From assembly GCF_005049235.1 (NCBI RefSeq), contig NZ_SUMD01000002.1:62001-126000 (forward strand): DNA of 64,000 nucleotides. The letters run 5' to 3'. The stretch is from Rhodococcus oryzae (lineage in GTDB: Bacteria > Actinomycetota > Actinomycetes > Mycobacteriales > Mycobacteriaceae). The notes under the pieces are model-generated. The model was given only the letters and a program-made list of their open reading frames with translations. It did not search any database and was not told the origin of the DNA. Numbering within the stretch: position 1 is the stretch's first letter; every line of letters starts with the position of its first letter. This document shows positions 1 to 8,427 of the stretch, one piece after another. Both the position numbers and the translations under genes were made by a program.

Positions 1-166
1 CAAAGCGCCGACGCAACACTGGGCCGGCGCGCCCATTCAGCTGCGGCGGCAGACGGTGACCGGGATGTGTCCCCGCCTCCGCCGACGTGGCTGAGTGACT
101 ATCTGGACGGTTGTGTGTCCAGCATGTTCCGAACACGATAATTCAGCACCCCCGTTGAGCGCCAAC

Positions 167-178
167 TTAGGTTAGCCT
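167..178. promoter_or_regulatory. Possible half of an IdeR/DtxR iron box
   Basis: TTAGGTTAGCCT matches the first 12 bases of the 19-base palindromic consensus bound by the actinobacterial iron repressors IdeR/DtxR. The second half (TTTTTGG) does not match. It would most plausibly serve a gene reading leftwards out of the window. No convincing gene was found in positions 1-221: a frame open from base 1 stops at 139-141 and has no recognisable motif. Confidence 0.3.
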
Positions 179-221
179 TTTTGGCCGCCTGACCAGTGCA
201 TAGGTCGGGAATCCCCGGGGC

Positions 222-794
222 TCAGGGGCAGCCGGAATCCGCCCCGAACAGGGCCCGCGCGAGCGTCTCGATCTCGCCTGAGGGATCGAATTGTGCTGCG
301 GGCGTTGACAACTGATGCAGGATCATCCCGTCCACGTAGTCCGCCAGGATTCGGCACTCGCGCTCCGGCTCGGCCGCACCGAGCCCCGCGAGCAGGCCGG
401 TCGCCCAGGAGAGGAGCTCGCCCCTGGCCCGGCCGAGCGGGGCGGCCAGCGCCGGCTCCGCCACCGCGGCGACGACCAGTGCGTACCGAGCGGCGGTCCG
501 AATCCGGTCCGGTCCGGTGGCCGACCGGACGAACGCGGCCATCCCGTCGACGAACTCGTCCACCGAGGCCGGCGTGGGCACCGCCGCGAGCGCGCTCCAG
601 TCCTCGCGATCGCGCTCGACGAGACGGTGCATGACCGCCTCCAGCAGCGATTCCCTGGTCCGGAAGTAGTTCGAGGTGGAGCCCTGCGGGATGCCGGCGA
701 CCTCGTCCACGGCCCGGTGCGTGAGCCCACGCAGGCCGCGCGTGCCGAGCACCTCGATGGCGGCGTCGAGGACGCGCTCACGCTTACCGGACAT
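222..794 (-). CDS. TetR-family transcriptional repressor
   Basis: A 190-residue one-component repressor. The N-terminal helix-turn-helix (about residues 5-50) has the typical TetR pattern: an 'AAIEVLGTRGLRGLTHRAV' helix, then 'IPQGSTSNYFRTRESLLEAV'. The helical C-terminal half would bind an unknown ligand. It is transcribed away from the flavin monooxygenase at 849, with only about 50 bases between the two. That gap contains a near-perfect palindrome (811-840), so it probably represses both itself and the monooxygenase, which may act on the inducer. Family assignment is firm; ligand and target are inferred from the arrangement. Confidence 0.88.
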   Translation of the reverse strand: MSGKRERVLDAAIEVLGTRGLRGLTHRAVDEVAGIPQGSTSNYFRTRESLLEAVMHRLVERDREDWSALAAVPTPASVDEFVDGMAAFVRSATGPDRIRTAARYALVVAAVAEPALAAPLGRARGELLSWATGLLAGLGAAEPERECRILADYVDGMILHQLSTPAAQFDPSGEIETLARALFGADSGCP

Positions 795-810
795 GCCGCG
801 ACACTACAAC

Positions 811-840
811 AGTAGTATCGCTACTACATCCGTAGTAGCG
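811..840. promoter_or_regulatory. Palindromic operator between TetR gene and monooxygenase
   Basis: CGCTACTAC (819-827), spacer ATCC, then GTAGTAGCG (832-840) is a perfect 9-base inverted repeat. A further GTAGTA half-site lies just upstream at 812-817, giving three half-sites in 30 bases. It lies between two divergent starts and touches the monooxygenase start region, as expected for a TetR operator. Binding itself is inferred. Confidence 0.65.
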
Positions 841-848
841 TGTCAGGC

Positions 849-1868
849 ATGAGGGGAACAGCAACCGTCGTCGGCGGCGGCATCGGCGGACTCACGGCCG
901 CGAACTACCTGATCCGGGCCGGATGGGAGGTTCGGGTGCACGAGCGCGCCGACACGCTGCCCGACACCGGCACCGCGCTCGGCCTGTGGCCGCAGGCGCT
1001 CGCCGCCCTCGACGCGATCGGACTCGGCGACCGGGTCCGGGAGCTCGGCGTCTCGCAGTCGTCCGGCGCCCTGCTCCGCTCGGACGGCACCGCCATCGCC
1101 CGCGTCACGGTGCGGGGCGGGTCCACCACCCTGCTGTCGCGGCCCGCGCTGCTGACCACCCTGGCCGCGCCCCTCGGTCCGGGAGTGCTGCGCTACGACA
1201 CCACCGGGGACCGGTGCGGCGACGGGGCCGACGTCGTGATCGCCGCGGACGGCATCAACAGCCGGATCCGGGACGCGGTGTTAGGCGAGCGTTACCGCCC
1301 CCGCCCGCTCGGGATGGCCGCCTGGCGGGGCTGGGTGTCCGGCACCGCCGACAGCTCCGCCGAGACCTGGGGCGACGGCGCACTCTTCGGGATCAGCCCA
1401 CGCGACGGTGGCCTGACGAACTTCTTCGCCGCGGTCCGCGTCGAACCCGACGCGGTCGACGGCGGAGCCGCCTTCCTGCGCGAGCGCTTCGGCGGCTGGC
1501 ACTCCGAGGTCCGGACGATCCTCGATCGACTCGACCCCGCCACGCTGCTCCACCACGACCTCTACGAGAGCCCGCCGCTGCCCTCGTACGTACGGGGCAA
1601 CGTGGCCCTGATCGGCGACGCGGCACACGCGATGGCACCGAACCTGGGCCGCGGGGCGTGCGAGGCGATGATCGACGCGGTGGCCCTCGGCAGAGCGCTG
1701 ACGGAGAGCGCGGACGTGCCCGAGGCCCTGCGTCGTTACGACCGGTGCCGTCGACGGCCCACCCGTGCGCTGGTGCGCGCCTCGCGGACCATGGGGAGGG
1801 TGGCGACCACAACCCGGCTGACGCCGTTGCGGGATGTCGCGATCGGCCTGGTGACCAGGCTCGGATGA
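849..1868 (+). CDS. FAD-dependent monooxygenase (class A flavoprotein, PHBH-like)
   Basis: Predicted NAD(P)H-dependent flavin hydroxylase of the p-hydroxybenzoate hydroxylase class; substrate unknown. The N-terminus has the dinucleotide-binding motif GGGIGGL followed by the acidic residue of 'VRVHERAD'. A central 'IAADGINSRIRD' matches the DG motif, and 'GNVALIGDAAHAMAPNLGRG' is the GD motif contacting the FAD ribityl chain. About 339 residues is slightly short for the family but complete in order. An in-frame GTG at 840 would add three residues but lies in the operator, so ATG 849 is preferred. Probably controlled by the adjacent TetR protein. Confidence 0.88.
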   Translation: MRGTATVVGGGIGGLTAANYLIRAGWEVRVHERADTLPDTGTALGLWPQALAALDAIGLGDRVRELGVSQSSGALLRSDGTAIARVTVRGGSTTLLSRPALLTTLAAPLGPGVLRYDTTGDRCGDGADVVIAADGINSRIRDAVLGERYRPRPLGMAAWRGWVSGTADSSAETWGDGALFGISPRDGGLTNFFAAVRVEPDAVDGGAAFLRERFGGWHSEVRTILDRLDPATLLHHDLYESPPLPSYVRGNVALIGDAAHAMAPNLGRGACEAMIDAVALGRALTESADVPEALRRYDRCRRRPTRALVRASRTMGRVATTTRLTPLRDVAIGLVTRLG

Positions 1869-1899
1869 CGCGGGACCGCGAAAAGGCCCCGAAATGACG

Positions 1900-1933
1900 A
1901 CTGACCGCAGCGATCAAGTCAGCTGCGGTCAGT
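1900..1933. terminator. Hairpin after the monooxygenase gene
   Basis: ACTGACCGCAG (1900-1910) pairs perfectly with CTGCGGTCAGT (1923-1933) around a 12-base loop, 32 bases past the stop codon. No T-run follows, as is common in high-GC actinobacteria. Confidence 0.6.
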
Positions 1934-2032
1934 GTTGCCGGTAACCATAGCGTGACCGGATCGTGACCTCACTGGATTGTGAGCGACGTCACGAGCCTTC
2001 CCGCCTGCCACACACGTCGGGCCATATCAACC

Positions 2033-2109
2033 AAAAAAGAACGAGGTCACGATCTCCTCGGAGTTCGTGACCTCGTTCGTGGCAGTTCATCGAACTGCTC
2101 TGGTGAGCG
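2033..2109. other. Left boundary repeat of the genomic island (attL-like), containing a terminator hairpin
   Basis: This stretch repeats the sequence just downstream of tRNA-Leu (31892-31968). Both copies share the stem AACGAGGTCACGA / TCGTGACCTCGTT (2040-2052 and 2065-2077), a second small dyad GCAGTTC-3-GAACTGC, and then TGGTGRGCG, which in the right copy is the 3' end of the tRNA. Read on the minus strand the hairpin is followed by six Ts, i.e. a Rho-independent terminator with no gene to serve here. Best read as the displaced tRNA tail and terminator left when the island integrated. The tRNA-derived part is degenerate in this copy. Confidence 0.65.
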
Positions 2110-2365
2110 GTACACGAACCCTGGCCAGCCCAGCGAACCACCACGGGCGTCCAAAGCTTTGCTCCCAGGATTCCCGAGATTATCCACAGCCCTGACCAGG
2201 ACGAACACGAATCCGCACTGACCCGGAGCTCCACCGGGGTTCACCTCCCCAGCCGGCCGACACCGCGACCGCGGATACCTCGCTGACAGCGCAGGCAGCG
2301 AATCGGCCATATTCGAATGCATGTACTAACGATTGTCCCGGGGATTTCCTGCGCCCGCACACACG

Positions 2366-2403
2366 CCGAGGGGGCGATCGGCCTGGGCCGATCGCCCCCT
2401 CGG
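2366..2403 (-). terminator. Very strong hairpin after the transposase-like gene
   Basis: CCGAGGGGGCGATCGGCC (2366-2383) is followed almost at once by its exact complement (2386-2403), an 18-base perfect stem. It lies 13 bases beyond the stop of the gene ending at 2417. From 2110 to 2365 I see no gene; a single perfect DnaA-box match TTATCCACA lies at 2180-2188. Confidence 0.65.
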
Positions 2404-2416
2404 AGCGCTTGTTGTG

Positions 2417-4198
2417 TCAGGTTCGGGGTGGCGTCCTGGTCGGATCGTGCCCGAGGTCCCGAGTGAGTTGGCGCATACGGATGTCGATCGACTCCTCGCG
2501 CTGTGAGATTTCTCCTATACTGCGTCCTTGCGCGGTCCGGTTGGCGGCGGCGAACGTCAGCGCGATGATCAGTTTGATCATCGGCTCTCGGCGCGGTGCC
2601 CAGGTCAGAGTCTGGTAGCCCGTGACGTGCTGCGATTTCAGGATGCTGAAGCGTTGCTCCGTCAGCGACCTGGCGGCCTCGTAGTACGTTGCGTGTTCCC
2701 ATGAGCCTGGCACCAGGCCGAACTGCGCCCGTTTGAACTGCTCGGCGGTCAGAGACACCGTTGTCGAGGACTTCTCGCAGCACGTGTACTGCGCCGCCGC
2801 CCAAGTCGGTTCAACCAGTGGCGCGTCGACAGGTGCCGTGTCCATCGATGCCGGCTTCAGTGGGCATCGACAGCGTCCCTGCACCGCCGGGCAGACAACG
2901 TCGATCTTGACGACCTTGTCTGGCGCCGGATCGCCAAGCCTCGGCCGCCCCCGTGTCGGGCGAGCGAGCTTGGGACGTGAGTTCGTGCCCATCAACAAAG
3001 GCAGGACGTTGGCCAGTCGCCGATCGTGCCTGCGGAACCCGTCGCCGTCCAGGAGATCGAGTGTGCGGTGAACGAGACCGCCTTTGAGCTTCGGCATTGC
3101 CGCCGGGCAGTAGAAGGCCCCGTATCCCTGCACCGGACCTGGCAACTGCTCGGACGGCGCCCCGAGAGCATTCGCCGACGGTAGGACCATCCCCCAGTGC
3201 TTCGGGTACCGCGAGACATGCGCGTACTCCCGATCGAGCATCAACCGGGCGAAGTCGTTCGCGGCGATGTATCCCATGTCGGTGGTCAGCAGTGGCCAGG
3301 CATGACGCCCACCACGTCGGCAGTCGAAGCCGTTGCGGATGTGGTGCGCGAGTGCGTGAGCCAACCCGGCCACGTCTGCCGCGTTCGGGAAGTGGATGTC
3401 GATCGCCGTGATCACCGGGGTCACCGAGTGCAGGGCGTGGCGGGGACCGACCCGCGTCAACGCCGTAACACCGACGCTGAAGCCTGCTTTGTGGGTCTCG
3501 ATGATCGTCGCACCGGTGCTGTCCACCTTCTTCCTGCTCTGGACGTGGTAATTGCCGAGGTACGCAGCGCCCCGGTTCTTGTCGGGTCGACTGCCCAGGC
3601 CGGCGGACGGGCCGGCCAGTCGGATGATCGTCTCGTCGGCCACCACGTCCCCCACACAACCCTCGGGTCGGGGTTCAATGATGCTGCCGGCGACGATCCT
3701 GTTGATCACAGTCCTCGCCCGCTCGAGCCCTACGGCGCTTCTGGCGCGTTGCTTGGCGGTGCGGCCGCTGAGTTGTCGACGGTGCGCCGCGTTGGTGATC
3801 CGCCTGGCGGGTAGGTCTGGCCCGGAGTCGAGTGGTTCCAGACGGTCGGTCAGCCACTTCTGGAAGACCTTGTACTCACGCCGCCAACGCCCCAGAACCA
3901 CCGACAGGTCCTCGCCGGCCATCCCGACCGCAGCCAACTGGGGCTCGGTGAAGTTCGCTATGGCAGAAAGGATCTGCTTGATACTGACCGTCCGCCCCAG
4001 TATCAGCAAGGTCAGGGCGGCGACCAGCACCGCGCGGATTGTGTAGCGCGGACCCTTCGGCGTTCGGCCGCCGACGCCGCGGCTGTCCTCCCAGTACTGC
4101 TCGATGAGTCGGTCGGCGCCGCCGCGGTCGATGATGGCCAGAGCCTCACCGAAAATGGCGGCGTCAAGCTCATACTCACGAGTGATAGGTGTAATCAT
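2417..4198 (-). CDS. DDE transposase-like protein
   Basis: A 593-residue protein with features of a DDE transposase. Candidate catalytic residues are D188 in 'VADETIIRL', D307 in 'TTDMGY' and E514 in 'EQRFSILKSQ'. A Cys-rich insertion (C436, C443, C445, C473, C474) between the second Asp and the Glu may bind zinc. A hydrophobic stretch near residue 60 follows an N-terminal helical region. The start ATG overlaps the stop of the upstream tyrosine recombinase as ATGA, so the two are translationally coupled and probably work together. No terminal inverted repeats or target duplications were found tightly around this gene, so it is not a simple insertion sequence. The DDE assignment rests on motif spacing only. 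Confidence 0.6.
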   Translation of the reverse strand: MITPITREYELDAAIFGEALAIIDRGGADRLIEQYWEDSRGVGGRTPKGPRYTIRAVLVAALTLLILGRTVSIKQILSAIANFTEPQLAAVGMAGEDLSVVLGRWRREYKVFQKWLTDRLEPLDSGPDLPARRITNAAHRRQLSGRTAKQRARSAVGLERARTVINRIVAGSIIEPRPEGCVGDVVADETIIRLAGPSAGLGSRPDKNRGAAYLGNYHVQSRKKVDSTGATIIETHKAGFSVGVTALTRVGPRHALHSVTPVITAIDIHFPNAADVAGLAHALAHHIRNGFDCRRGGRHAWPLLTTDMGYIAANDFARLMLDREYAHVSRYPKHWGMVLPSANALGAPSEQLPGPVQGYGAFYCPAAMPKLKGGLVHRTLDLLDGDGFRRHDRRLANVLPLLMGTNSRPKLARPTRGRPRLGDPAPDKVVKIDVVCPAVQGRCRCPLKPASMDTAPVDAPLVEPTWAAAQYTCCEKSSTTVSLTAEQFKRAQFGLVPGSWEHATYYEAARSLTEQRFSILKSQHVTGYQTLTWAPRREPMIKLIIALTFAAANRTAQGRSIGEISQREESIDIRMRQLTRDLGHDPTRTPPRT

Positions 4199-5328
4199 GG
4201 CTGCACCGCCCGCAGGTAGGTGCTCAGCACGTCGAGGTCCTCAACCACCTCGAACGCGCGCACCAGCCGCTGGAGATCCTCGAGCGACACGTCGGCAAGA
4301 GCCATGAAGATCGCGGCGGGAACGACACTCGCCAGGTCGACGACCCACCGATTGCGCAGGGCCTCGAAATCAATTGGCGGGCAACCATGTTGGCACAGGC
4401 GCTCGGAAATTCGATTCACTGCATTGCGCTCGACGTGAACACCGTCCGGAGCCAGCACAAACGCGTCCGCGCGTTTCCCGTCACACACCTTCAGTAGCCG
4501 CATCGCTTTGCCGTCGTCGACGATCGGTACCCGTCGCACTCGACCCCTGTACGAGCTGACGGCGACGACCACGACGACGACGCCACCCGGAAGCTCCAGT
4601 GGGGTGATGTCACCGAATCGCAATCGTCGCAGCTCGGCTGCACGCAGTCCGGCCCCGGTGACCAGATCGAGCACGACTTGCGCGCGGCGCGTGAAGTAGC
4701 TGTCCCGCTGAGCCCACGCGTACGCGTTGGTCTGGTCGTCGAGTGAGGCGACGCGAAGCTCCGCACCCTTGACCACCCCCGGCCACCGGCGCAGCTGCCG
4801 GATCTCGACGAGCGAACGACGACGAAGCGGCGGAAACAATGTCGGGTGCACGACACGGCCGGCGGCCGTCAGGTATGCGCGATAGGTCGGGATCGACACC
4901 GGTGACCAGCCCCGTGGGTTCATCGCCAAAACTCGCTCGAGCTCGCGTGGCATCAGCGCCTTCTCGACGCTGACGTGTCCACGATCGTCCGCATCGAGTT
5001 GGAGGACCGCAGCCAGCGCGGTGACCGCGTCTCGGTCCGCTGCCGGCGTCTGTGCCGGTGTGCGCACCCAGAGTGCGATGGCGACCGCAACAGCCTGCTC
5101 GGTGTGCGGCGAGGGCGGGAGCACGCGCTCCTGCCCGGCGAGCAGAGCGGCGCGCTCGCGGTGTGCATCGTCGACCCCGGTCCAGAGCCTGTTCTCTGCC
5201 GGCGTGGCGAAGTCCGCTGAGGACCCGACGCCGTCGTCAGTGCGACTGCTGCAGACGCGTTGCATGGCAGCCGTCGGCACAGCTCGCTCGACAGGTGGGG
5301 CGGACTTCATGGCTACATGACGGCCCAT
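4195..5328 (-). CDS. Tyrosine recombinase / integrase-like protein
   Basis: Predicted site-specific recombinase; 377 residues from ATG 5328, with a GTG at 5385 or an ATG at 5310 as alternatives. The catalytic domain shows the first arginine box 'TGAGLRAAELRRLRFGD' and the beta-hairpin 'YRGRVRRVPIVDD' expected before the second box. The C-terminal HxxR/H box is degenerate: 'FEALRNRWVVDLA' keeps the arginine but lacks the histidine. 'LSTYLRAVQP' at the very end could supply the nucleophilic tyrosine. It lies about 2.1 kb inside the left island boundary and is the only integrase candidate for insertion into tRNA-Leu, although the missing residues leave its activity in doubt. Coupled to the transposase-like gene. 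Confidence 0.65.
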   Translation of the reverse strand: MGRHVAMKSAPPVERAVPTAAMQRVCSSRTDDGVGSSADFATPAENRLWTGVDDAHRERAALLAGQERVLPPSPHTEQAVAVAIALWVRTPAQTPAADRDAVTALAAVLQLDADDRGHVSVEKALMPRELERVLAMNPRGWSPVSIPTYRAYLTAAGRVVHPTLFPPLRRRSLVEIRQLRRWPGVVKGAELRVASLDDQTNAYAWAQRDSYFTRRAQVVLDLVTGAGLRAAELRRLRFGDITPLELPGGVVVVVVAVSSYRGRVRRVPIVDDGKAMRLLKVCDGKRADAFVLAPDGVHVERNAVNRISERLCQHGCPPIDFEALRNRWVVDLASVVPAAIFMALADVSLEDLQRLVRAFEVVEDLDVLSTYLRAVQP

Positions 5329-5471
5329 CAGAGACCACCGCCGAACACGCCGGCCCGTGCAGGGTTGACATCGCCGTTCAGGCACGATGAAATAGACACA
5401 ACAAAGCTCCTTTGACAGAGGGAATTTGTTAGGACAGCGGTTCGAGCCGCTGAACGAAGTTTCGAGGAAAC

Positions 5472-5496
5472 AAGCCGGGTTGGCGCCCGGCTTTTT
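5472..5496 (-). terminator. Rho-independent-type hairpin between the small regulator and the recombinase
   Basis: AAGCCGGG (5472-5479) pairs with CCCGGCTT (5486-5493), with T-rich sequence on both sides, so it could stop transcription in either direction. It lies just beyond the end of the gene at 5517-5783. A second small dyad CAGCGG-6-CCGCTG lies at 5435-5452. Confidence 0.6.
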
Positions 5497-5516
5497 CCAT
5501 TTCTAGGGCATGCCGA

Positions 5517-5783
5517 TTACATGTCGCCCACCCCCTTCGCGGACTCTCCGGCCGACGGCGGCGTCGACGATGAATCGCCGGTTGGGTGGAGGGGGTTCCG
5601 CTGCCCGAACTCGCTGATCGCCTGACCGGCGACCGAGCTGAGGGTGCGTTCCCGCAGATGAGCGAGCTCGAAAAGCATTGCGGCGGTGCGTGCGGGGAGT
5701 CTGAGCTCAACCCGGACGACCTCGTCAGGGGCGACAGTTCGGGTCACATGCCGCCCGAAGCGAGCGGCCCTGATCTCGATCAT
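5517..5783 (-). CDS. Small ribbon-helix-helix-like DNA-binding protein
   Basis: An 88-residue basic-then-acidic protein. Residues about 24-58 ('VRVELRLPARTAAMLFELA', then 'RTLSSVAGQAISEFG') follow the strand-helix-helix pattern of CopG/Arc-type DNA-binding proteins; the C-terminal 25 residues look disordered. The start is supported by GGAAGGG ten bases upstream of the ATG. It precedes the recombinase and transposase-like genes on the same strand but is separated from them by a hairpin. It may control or assist them. Family assignment is by pattern, not by a recognised signature. Confidence 0.5.
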   Translation of the reverse strand: MIEIRAARFGRHVTRTVAPDEVVRVELRLPARTAAMLFELAHLRERTLSSVAGQAISEFGQRNPLHPTGDSSSTPPSAGESAKGVGDM

Positions 5784-5828
5784 CTGACGTCAACCCTTCC
5801 TGTACTCGACAAACAAAGTGAGTATTCA

Positions 5829-5852
5829 GTTATCGGGTTGACGTCCGATAAC
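5829..5852. promoter_or_regulatory. Palindromic operator candidate upstream of the RHH gene
   Basis: GTTATCGG (5829-5836), spacer GTTGACGT, CCGATAAC (5845-5852): perfect 8-base arms, 46 bases upstream of the RHH start. The interval 5784-6127 is otherwise a divergent promoter region with no gene seen. Confidence 0.45.
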
Positions 5853-6127
5853 GAGCACCATACCGGCTGGAACCGGTTGAAGACAAGAGTTGAATCACGT
5901 TGATGTAATTTGATGGTTCATTCGATACGAATTGCACTGCAGCATGATTCACTACACGCTGACCAATCCCTGGATTCATGAACACCCACGCACGGACATG
6001 ATCGGTGCGGAACGAGTCCGAGGTGAGCGCACCGGGCGGGCTGCACTGCCTGCGATCATCGCTCGGCAGAGGTGGTGCCGCCCAGCGTGTGCCCATGCCC
6101 GCAGGCGCGAGTGATCGGAGAGCACGA

Positions 6128-7546
6128 ATGACGACATCCGAACCATCGGCCGAGTCAGACGCTGCGGCACTTGAATCCGCGTTGTCGATGCTGGACCCGC
6201 GGTATGCCCGCTACGGCGGGATCGGGCTCGAACTCGATGACGATGGACTGCGATTCCGGGTGTGGGGTTCAGTGGAAACCGGTGGCACCGACTACCGATC
6301 GGTCGGCATCGGCGACCAGATCTACACCAGCGATCAACCCGAACGTCGGCTCGAGTCGGGCCCAGTGTTCTCAAGCACAGACGCCCTGCTGAGCTACCTC
6401 GACCCGGACTCTGCTGATCCGGCCGGTGGTGACGCCGACTCGAACGAACACCGGGACAGTCTCGGAGAGCGAAACCGGCGAGACGTTGCGCAGAACTGGC
6501 CGCAGGCCGTGCGGGACATCATTGTCGGGCATGCCGAGAGGCTGGCCGAGGACGCCACCCGAATCCTGCTCCGACGTCCGCCACTGACCGAGCGTGCGTG
6601 CACGGACTGCGCCGGGACCGGACAGGTTCTGGGCGAATGCATGTGCATACATCTGGGTGCGCCGGGGATCATCGACCTCGACGCGGCGACCGCTGAACCG
6701 GTGGGTACGTACGAGCCGAATCAGGACTGCTCGACCTGCGCCGGCACCGGCCACTACCACCGTCACTGCTACGACTGCGGCGGCACGGGCGTGCTGGCCG
6801 GCCCGATCCCGACGACCATCACCATCGCGGGCGGCGCCCTCATCGTGATCGACGGCCAGCCAGCGGCTCTGGCCCACCGGATCCCCGTCACTGCGCGGTG
6901 CAGTTTCGGGCCCCGTGAAGTGGTCGTCCGGTGGAGCGTCGACTCGAAGAGCATCATCGATCAGGCGCTCACCGCTGCGGGCCTCGACCCACAGCGAATC
7001 GTCGTGCGGAACAACAATCTTCACGAGTTGGAGATCCCCCGGTGGGCTGCTGGCATCGCCGCGTTCCGTGCCGTCGTCGAGGACGGACGAATTGAGAAGG
7101 ACCCGCCGTCGGACGCATCACTGGAACAGGATGCGATGGGATCCGGTCTCGGCTGGTTCGCGCTCATGCCGACAGCCGAGCACATCGCCACCGGCATCGA
7201 AGCGAGCCTGCTCGCGGACTACCGCACCTTGCTGCCGGGGACGCTGCCCCTCAACCTCCGAGGTGACGTGGCCGCGCGAATCGGCGTAGACCTCGACGCA
7301 CGTGGTGTGCCTGTATCGCGTGCGCTGTCGTTCGAGTCGATGCCAACGATCCGGCAACTGCTCATCGACGTCGCCGAGTCGGCCGCCGCCCGCGGCCTGC
7401 ACGCGGTGCTCACGATGGATTTCATCGCCACCGGCGAATGGGGTCCCGCCGTAACACTTCTCGACTCAGACCTGACTCTCGTCGCGAAGGGGACCACCTC
7501 CTACACAATCGAACACGCCCTCCTTTCCTGCCTTGACGGCCTCTGA
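6128..7546 (+). CDS. DnaJ-type zinc-finger protein of unknown function (full copy)
   Basis: A 472-residue soluble protein I do not recognise as a named family. Near residues 157-225 it carries two CxxCxGxG motifs, 'CTDCAGTGQ' and 'CSTCAGTGH', plus 'CYDCGGTG' and the paired cysteines of 'GECMC'. These resemble the zinc-binding knuckles of DnaJ chaperones, but no J-domain is present. The acidic N-terminal 150 residues and the ~240-residue C-terminal domain ('GLGWFALMPTAEHIATGIEA') have no visible catalytic motif. The ATG at 6128 is chosen over an upstream in-frame start because GGAG precedes it. A ~93% identical, 5'-truncated copy lies at 18342-19313, and both copies are followed by the same palindromic element. 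Confidence 0.75.
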   Translation: MTTSEPSAESDAAALESALSMLDPRYARYGGIGLELDDDGLRFRVWGSVETGGTDYRSVGIGDQIYTSDQPERRLESGPVFSSTDALLSYLDPDSADPAGGDADSNEHRDSLGERNRRDVAQNWPQAVRDIIVGHAERLAEDATRILLRRPPLTERACTDCAGTGQVLGECMCIHLGAPGIIDLDAATAEPVGTYEPNQDCSTCAGTGHYHRHCYDCGGTGVLAGPIPTTITIAGGALIVIDGQPAALAHRIPVTARCSFGPREVVVRWSVDSKSIIDQALTAAGLDPQRIVVRNNNLHELEIPRWAAGIAAFRAVVEDGRIEKDPPSDASLEQDAMGSGLGWFALMPTAEHIATGIEASLLADYRTLLPGTLPLNLRGDVAARIGVDLDARGVPVSRALSFESMPTIRQLLIDVAESAAARGLHAVLTMDFIATGEWGPAVTLLDSDLTLVAKGTTSYTIEHALLSCLDGL

Positions 7547-7554
7547 TCCGCAAT

Positions 7555-7608
7555 GAAGGGAACTGCTCCAGTTCAGTTGATTCGTCAGCCAATCCGGGGA
7601 GTCCCTTC
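7555..7608. repeat. Palindromic element A (complete)
   Basis: Arms GAAGGGAACTGCTCC and GGGGAGTCCCTTC flank a ~27-base centre containing CAGTTGATTCGTCAGCCAAT. One of six related copies or half-copies in the island (A-F). It starts nine bases after the zinc-finger gene's stop, so it could also act as that gene's terminator. The rest of 7609-7809 shows no gene. Confidence 0.6.
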
Positions 7609-7809
7609 CTGGGCGGGCAGTACCAGACAGCTGGACAAGCCTGCGGCTTCCTTCGCCGGACAGCGGCGAATTACGGTGGGGCGCGGACGGCCCTTTCCTT
7701 CGGCGGGCGAGTTGGTGGTGCTTCTCTTCCTGCCACCGAAGGCCCCGTCCGCTGTCTGCGGCCCGGTCTTTCGCCGGTATCTACAACGTTATGACCTGCA
7801 ACAACTAGG

Positions 7810-8367
7810 CTATGTGATTGGATCAGGGCAACGCCCCGTCGCTGCACCGATGGAGTTGATCTCAGCATTCGAGCGTGGGTCTCCCGCATAATTGATCTGG
7901 TTTGTGCAGCGGTCGTCGGGTATTGGGGGCGCGGCATTCGGATCCGGCATCGTTGCGCCGTTAGGGTACGTGCACTTGACCCCGTCGCAGGTCGGGGTGT
8001 TGGCCGCTGCCTCGTCCCGACCAGCCTTATCGTGCGCAGACTGACAGTAGTCCGAGTAGCCAGTTGTGGTGCCGTCCGACCAGTAGGTGATGATCGGGCC
8101 CATCCCCGCTTGGCAGTCAACGATGTAGGGCTCTTCCTCGACGACGGAGTGGTTGGGTTCGGTGAGGACCTGCTCCGATTCGACTAGGGCCGGTACCGGT
8201 TCCACTACTAGGGGTGGCTCAGGGTCGGACGCTTCGGGTTCTGTCACTGTCGGCGATGCTGAGGACACGGTGCTCAGGTCGGCCGGTGTGGGCGAGTCGC
8301 TCTGGCCGCAGCCGGCCAGTAGAATCACCGAGGCGAACAGCGCCGTCACGAGACGTGCTGTCTTCAT
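7810..8367 (-). CDS. Secreted lipoprotein of unknown function
   Basis: A 185-residue precursor with an N-terminal signal ('KTARLVTALFASVILLAGC') whose LLAGC is a lipobox, so it should be lipid-anchored on the outer face of the membrane. A Pro/Glu/Val-rich spacer (about residues 25-80) is followed by a Cys-containing domain with six cysteines that may form disulfides. No family recognised. It is the last gene of a same-strand run that begins with the GTPases (14719 down to 7810), 60 bases after the possible nuclease gene, so it may belong to that system, though its link is weaker than that of the other three. Confidence 0.7.
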   Translation of the reverse strand: MKTARLVTALFASVILLAGCGQSDSPTPADLSTVSSASPTVTEPEASDPEPPLVVEPVPALVESEQVLTEPNHSVVEEEPYIVDCQAGMGPIITYWSDGTTTGYSDYCQSAHDKAGRDEAAANTPTCDGVKCTYPNGATMPDPNAAPPIPDDRCTNQINYAGDPRSNAEINSIGAATGRCPDPIT

Positions 8368-8427
8368 GATCGATATACCGTCTTTTCGGACAGTGGCGTT
8401 ACGACCGAGTAGGGGTGGGGTCGACAG

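Noticed and set aside
2180-2188. Single perfect DnaA box inside the left end of the island
   Set aside because: One isolated 9-mer is expected by chance and has no nearby partners.
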